6,232 nucleotides of DNA from a bacterium (lineage in GTDB: Bacteria; Patescibacteriota; Minisyncoccia; Minisyncoccales; CG1-02-41-26), in the NCBI GenBank assembly GCA_018400675.1, contig JAGYMG010000033.1:1-6232 (forward strand), written 5' to 3'. A model generated the notes under the pieces. The model saw only the letters and a list, made by a program, of their open reading frames with translations. It ran no database searches and was not told where the DNA came from. Shown in pieces: positions 4,797 through 6,232 of the stretch. Position 1 is the first letter of the stretch. Each line of letters opens with the position of its first letter. Made by a program: the position numbers and the translations under genes.

Positions 4797-5024
4797 ATGA
4801 AAAGAAGAAATTTTATTCTAATTATAGCCTCTTCTTTTTTAGTGCTTAGCCCCTTATTTTTCTCTCCTGAATGGGGGCAGCTTTTTCTTCGCAGCCGGAT
4901 GAGTGAAAGTGAAAAACCAGTCTATGTTGATTTAAAAGAATTAGATGTTTCCGAAGAAGAGCAGCCTGAGTTCTTGCCTTCTCTTGGAGCGATAACCAAA
5001 AAAGCAGTTGAGGAAAAAAAATGA
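4797..5024 (+). CDS. N-terminal membrane anchor and linker of the split L,D-transpeptidase/carboxypeptidase
   Basis: A 75-residue frame with no catalytic domain. MKRRN followed by a hydrophobic stretch (residues 6-23) is a signal peptide or signal anchor with a positive cytoplasmic end. The remainder (24-75) is a charged linker ending LGAITKKAVEEKK. It stops at TGA (5022-5024) right after an A8 run, and the next frame, which overlaps it by 17 nt, begins with the YkuD domain at that very point. The simplest reading is that this is the export signal of the downstream enzyme, separated by a one-base frame change: dropping one A, or adding two, joins them into about 462-463 residues. Alternatives are a true pseudogene, a read error in the homopolymer, or two separate proteins; the last is weak because this piece has no domain of its own. 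The start at ATG 4797 is fixed by the N-terminal signal; the mRNA is probably leaderless. Confidence 0.7.
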   Translation: MKRRNFILIIASSFLVLSPLFFSPEWGQLFLRSRMSESEKPVYVDLKELDVSEEEQPEFLPSLGAITKKAVEEKK

Positions 5025-6186
5025 TTTTATTGAGATTCATCTGGAGGCAATGGCAATCAGGCTTTATGAGCAAGGGGTATTAATTCAAGAGGTGCCTATT
5101 GTGACAAAGGGCGACATTAAGCACTGGGGCGGTTCAGCTGCCGGCCTTTACGATGTGGCAGCTAAATACAGGGTAAGTTATTCTGTTGCCTCCAAGGTCT
5201 ATATGCCCTATGCCGTCCACTATTATGGGAAATATTACATCCACGGAGAACCCTATTATCCCTCAGGACAAAAACTGGATTCTCCTGTTTCTGGCGGCTG
5301 CCTCCGTTTAAAAAATGACGATGCAGCAATAGTGCATAACTTTGCCGAAAAAGGGATGCCCGTTATTGTTATAGACAAGGATAATGACGATTTCCAATAT
5401 CCTGAAATTGAAGAGACAGACTTTCCTCAGCTCTCGGCCCATAGTTATTTAATCGCTGATTTAAGCTCTGGCTATGTCTTCCGGAAAAAAAATGCTCAAG
5501 TACAATTACCGATAGCCTCCCTAACAAAACTAATGACTGCTTTAGTTGTTGCTGAGCACATTGATTTGACAAAGTCTCTCCTTATCCAGGAGGCAATGCT
5601 GGAGGCTTATGGCTGTTCTGAAGTAATCCAGAAAGGGGAGCGTTTGCGGGTAATAGAATTATTTTATCCGCTCTTAGTGGAATCCTGTAATGATGCTGCT
5701 GAAGCTCTTAGTTATTTTCTCGGCCGGGAAAGAATTACTGAACTGATGGAGGAAAAAGGAAAATCTATTCTGATGAAAAAGACAGCATTCGGTGATACTT
5801 CTGGGCTGAGCCCCGAGAATCTTTCTTCAGCTCAGGATTTATTTTATTTAGCCAGATACATCTTAAATAACCGGCCGCCCTTGCTGGAGATTACTAAAAG
5901 CAAAGAGGTAAGAAGTTTTGGCGAGATAAGTTTTGATATTCAGGCGTTATGGAATAAGAATATTTTTGCCAACGATCCAACATTCCTTGGAGGCAAGACA
6001 GGCTATATTAAAATATCAGGCTACAACGGTCTTTTTATTTTTCGTCTAGAGACTGAAGAGAATATAGAACGAGACATTGTCATTATCCTTTTGCATTCCG
6101 AAAGACTGGACTTAAGTAAGTTTGACGCCCAGAAAGCCTATATCTGGCTCCAGGACAATTATTTTAAAAAAGCTGAATCCATTTAA
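5008..6186 (+). CDS. L,D-transpeptidase (YkuD) fused to D,D-carboxypeptidase (peptidase S11), enzymatic part of a split gene
   Basis: A two-domain peptidoglycan enzyme acting outside the membrane. Residues about 5-123 are an L,D-transpeptidase catalytic domain: IHG (H79) and SGGCLR with the nucleophile C98; the usual TPxG is SAAG here. A short acidic linker leads into residues 143-348, a D-Ala-D-Ala carboxypeptidase with all three penicillin-binding motifs: SLTK (S171, K174), SCN (226-228) and KTG (330-332), plus DTSGLSPENLSSAQDL. The YkuD cysteine makes 3-3 crosslinks from tetrapeptide donors; the S11 serine trims pentapeptides, so one half could supply the other. By itself this frame lacks a signal sequence and a credible start: TTG at 5008 has no Shine-Dalgarno, and ATG 5050 with GGAGG 2 nt before it would cut into the YkuD fold. 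It should be read as the continuation of the frame starting at 4797. It ends 6 nt before a hydrophobic gene, probably co-transcribed. Confidence 0.9.
   Translation: MRKKNDFIEIHLEAMAIRLYEQGVLIQEVPIVTKGDIKHWGGSAAGLYDVAAKYRVSYSVASKVYMPYAVHYYGKYYIHGEPYYPSGQKLDSPVSGGCLRLKNDDAAIVHNFAEKGMPVIVIDKDNDDFQYPEIEETDFPQLSAHSYLIADLSSGYVFRKKNAQVQLPIASLTKLMTALVVAEHIDLTKSLLIQEAMLEAYGCSEVIQKGERLRVIELFYPLLVESCNDAAEALSYFLGRERITELMEEKGKSILMKKTAFGDTSGLSPENLSSAQDLFYLARYILNNRPPLLEITKSKEVRSFGEISFDIQALWNKNIFANDPTFLGGKTGYIKISGYNGLFIFRLETEENIERDIVIILLHSERLDLSKFDAQKAYIWLQDNYFKKAESI
5014..5021 (+). other. A8 homopolymer at the frame junction
   Basis: Eight consecutive A, preceded by GAGG and followed by TGA, where the anchor frame ends and the YkuD frame takes over. 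Loss of one A, or gain of two, in DNA or RNA joins the frames as VEEK(K)-NDFIEIHLE. Runs of this length are known sites of RNA polymerase slippage in AT-rich bacteria, and also of sequencing and assembly indels. Confidence 0.75.
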
Positions 6187-6192
6187 TCAATT

Positions 6193-6232
6193 ATGATCAC
6201 TGCTATTAATTATTTCCTTTTAGGCATTATCC
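6193..6232 (+). CDS. Start of a hydrophobic membrane protein, possibly undecaprenyl-diphosphatase, cut by window edge
   Basis: Only the first 13 residues are visible: MITAINYFLLGII. The start lies 6 nt after the preceding stop in the same frame, so it is probably in one transcript with the transpeptidase gene; there is no Shine-Dalgarno. The pattern resembles the N-terminus of UppP (BacA family, typically ...AIILGIIQGLTEFLP), which recycles the lipid carrier for cell wall synthesis and would fit the neighbour. The next base is C, compatible with Gln at the following position, but 13 residues cannot prove the family. Confidence 0.45.
   Translation, partial: MITAINYFLLGII

Noticed and set aside
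5022..5024. UGA read as glycine to continue the anchor frame
   Set aside because: The frame after the TGA soon meets another TGA and does not encode the YkuD domain; TGA also ends the zinc-ribbon gene as a normal stop.
1..6232. CRISPR arrays, insertion sequences, phage or defence genes
   Set aside because: No regularly spaced repeats, transposase, terminal inverted repeats or defence families are visible; the window looks like ordinary chromosome.

Overview
The window looks like a piece of a small, AT-leaning, compact bacterial genome, most likely from the Candidate Phyla Radiation (Patescibacteria, Parcubacteria-like). I infer this from protein style, not from a marker gene. The signs are an XseA with the GIGHHKDEPL variant of the usual GVGHETD motif, a short stand-alone RRM protein, an exported cysteine-rich protein ending in a Gmad2 domain, and a secreted coiled-coil protein of a kind I associate with these genomes. 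TGA is a normal stop here (it ends the zinc-ribbon gene), so the UGA=Gly code of Gracilibacteria/Absconditabacteria does not apply.

Layout. Positions 1-1377 (+) carry a tight cluster: the 3' part of xseA (exonuclease VII large subunit), xseB overlapping it by 8 nt, and a small zinc-ribbon protein. A bidirectional intrinsic terminator follows at about 1397-1427. Facing it (-) is a one-domain RRM RNA-binding protein at 1450-1716. Its strong sigma70-type promoter lies about 130 nt upstream, and the leader between them can fold so that the ribosome-binding site is buried. Next (+) is an exported protein with cysteine-rich, FG-GAP-like and Gmad2 parts (1951-3123). The 320-nt gap 3124-3443 is not empty: it has a near-consensus promoter, a candidate small RNA of about 130 nt and two strong hairpin terminators. 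A PPC/DUF296 gene (-, 3444-3863) and a secreted coiled-coil protein (+, 3966-4712) diverge from an AT-rich region with one perfect -10 box for each direction.

Positions 4797-6186 hold a cell-wall enzyme with an L,D-transpeptidase (YkuD) domain followed by a D,D-carboxypeptidase (peptidase S11) domain. The N-terminal membrane anchor is in a different frame from the enzyme domains, and the two frames meet at a run of eight A. This is either a frameshift or sequencing error, or expression through slippage on the A tract. A hydrophobic protein starts at 6193 and runs off the window; its first residues suit UppP (undecaprenyl-diphosphatase), which would continue the cell-wall theme.

How the parts work together. 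XseA and XseB form one nuclease. The carboxypeptidase half of the fusion could make the tetrapeptide stems that the transpeptidase half uses as donors. Two promoters (PPC gene and transpeptidase gene) place the -10 box 6-7 nt before the ATG, which predicts leaderless mRNAs. The points most worth a second look are the A8 frame break, the RRM leader structure and the candidate small RNA.
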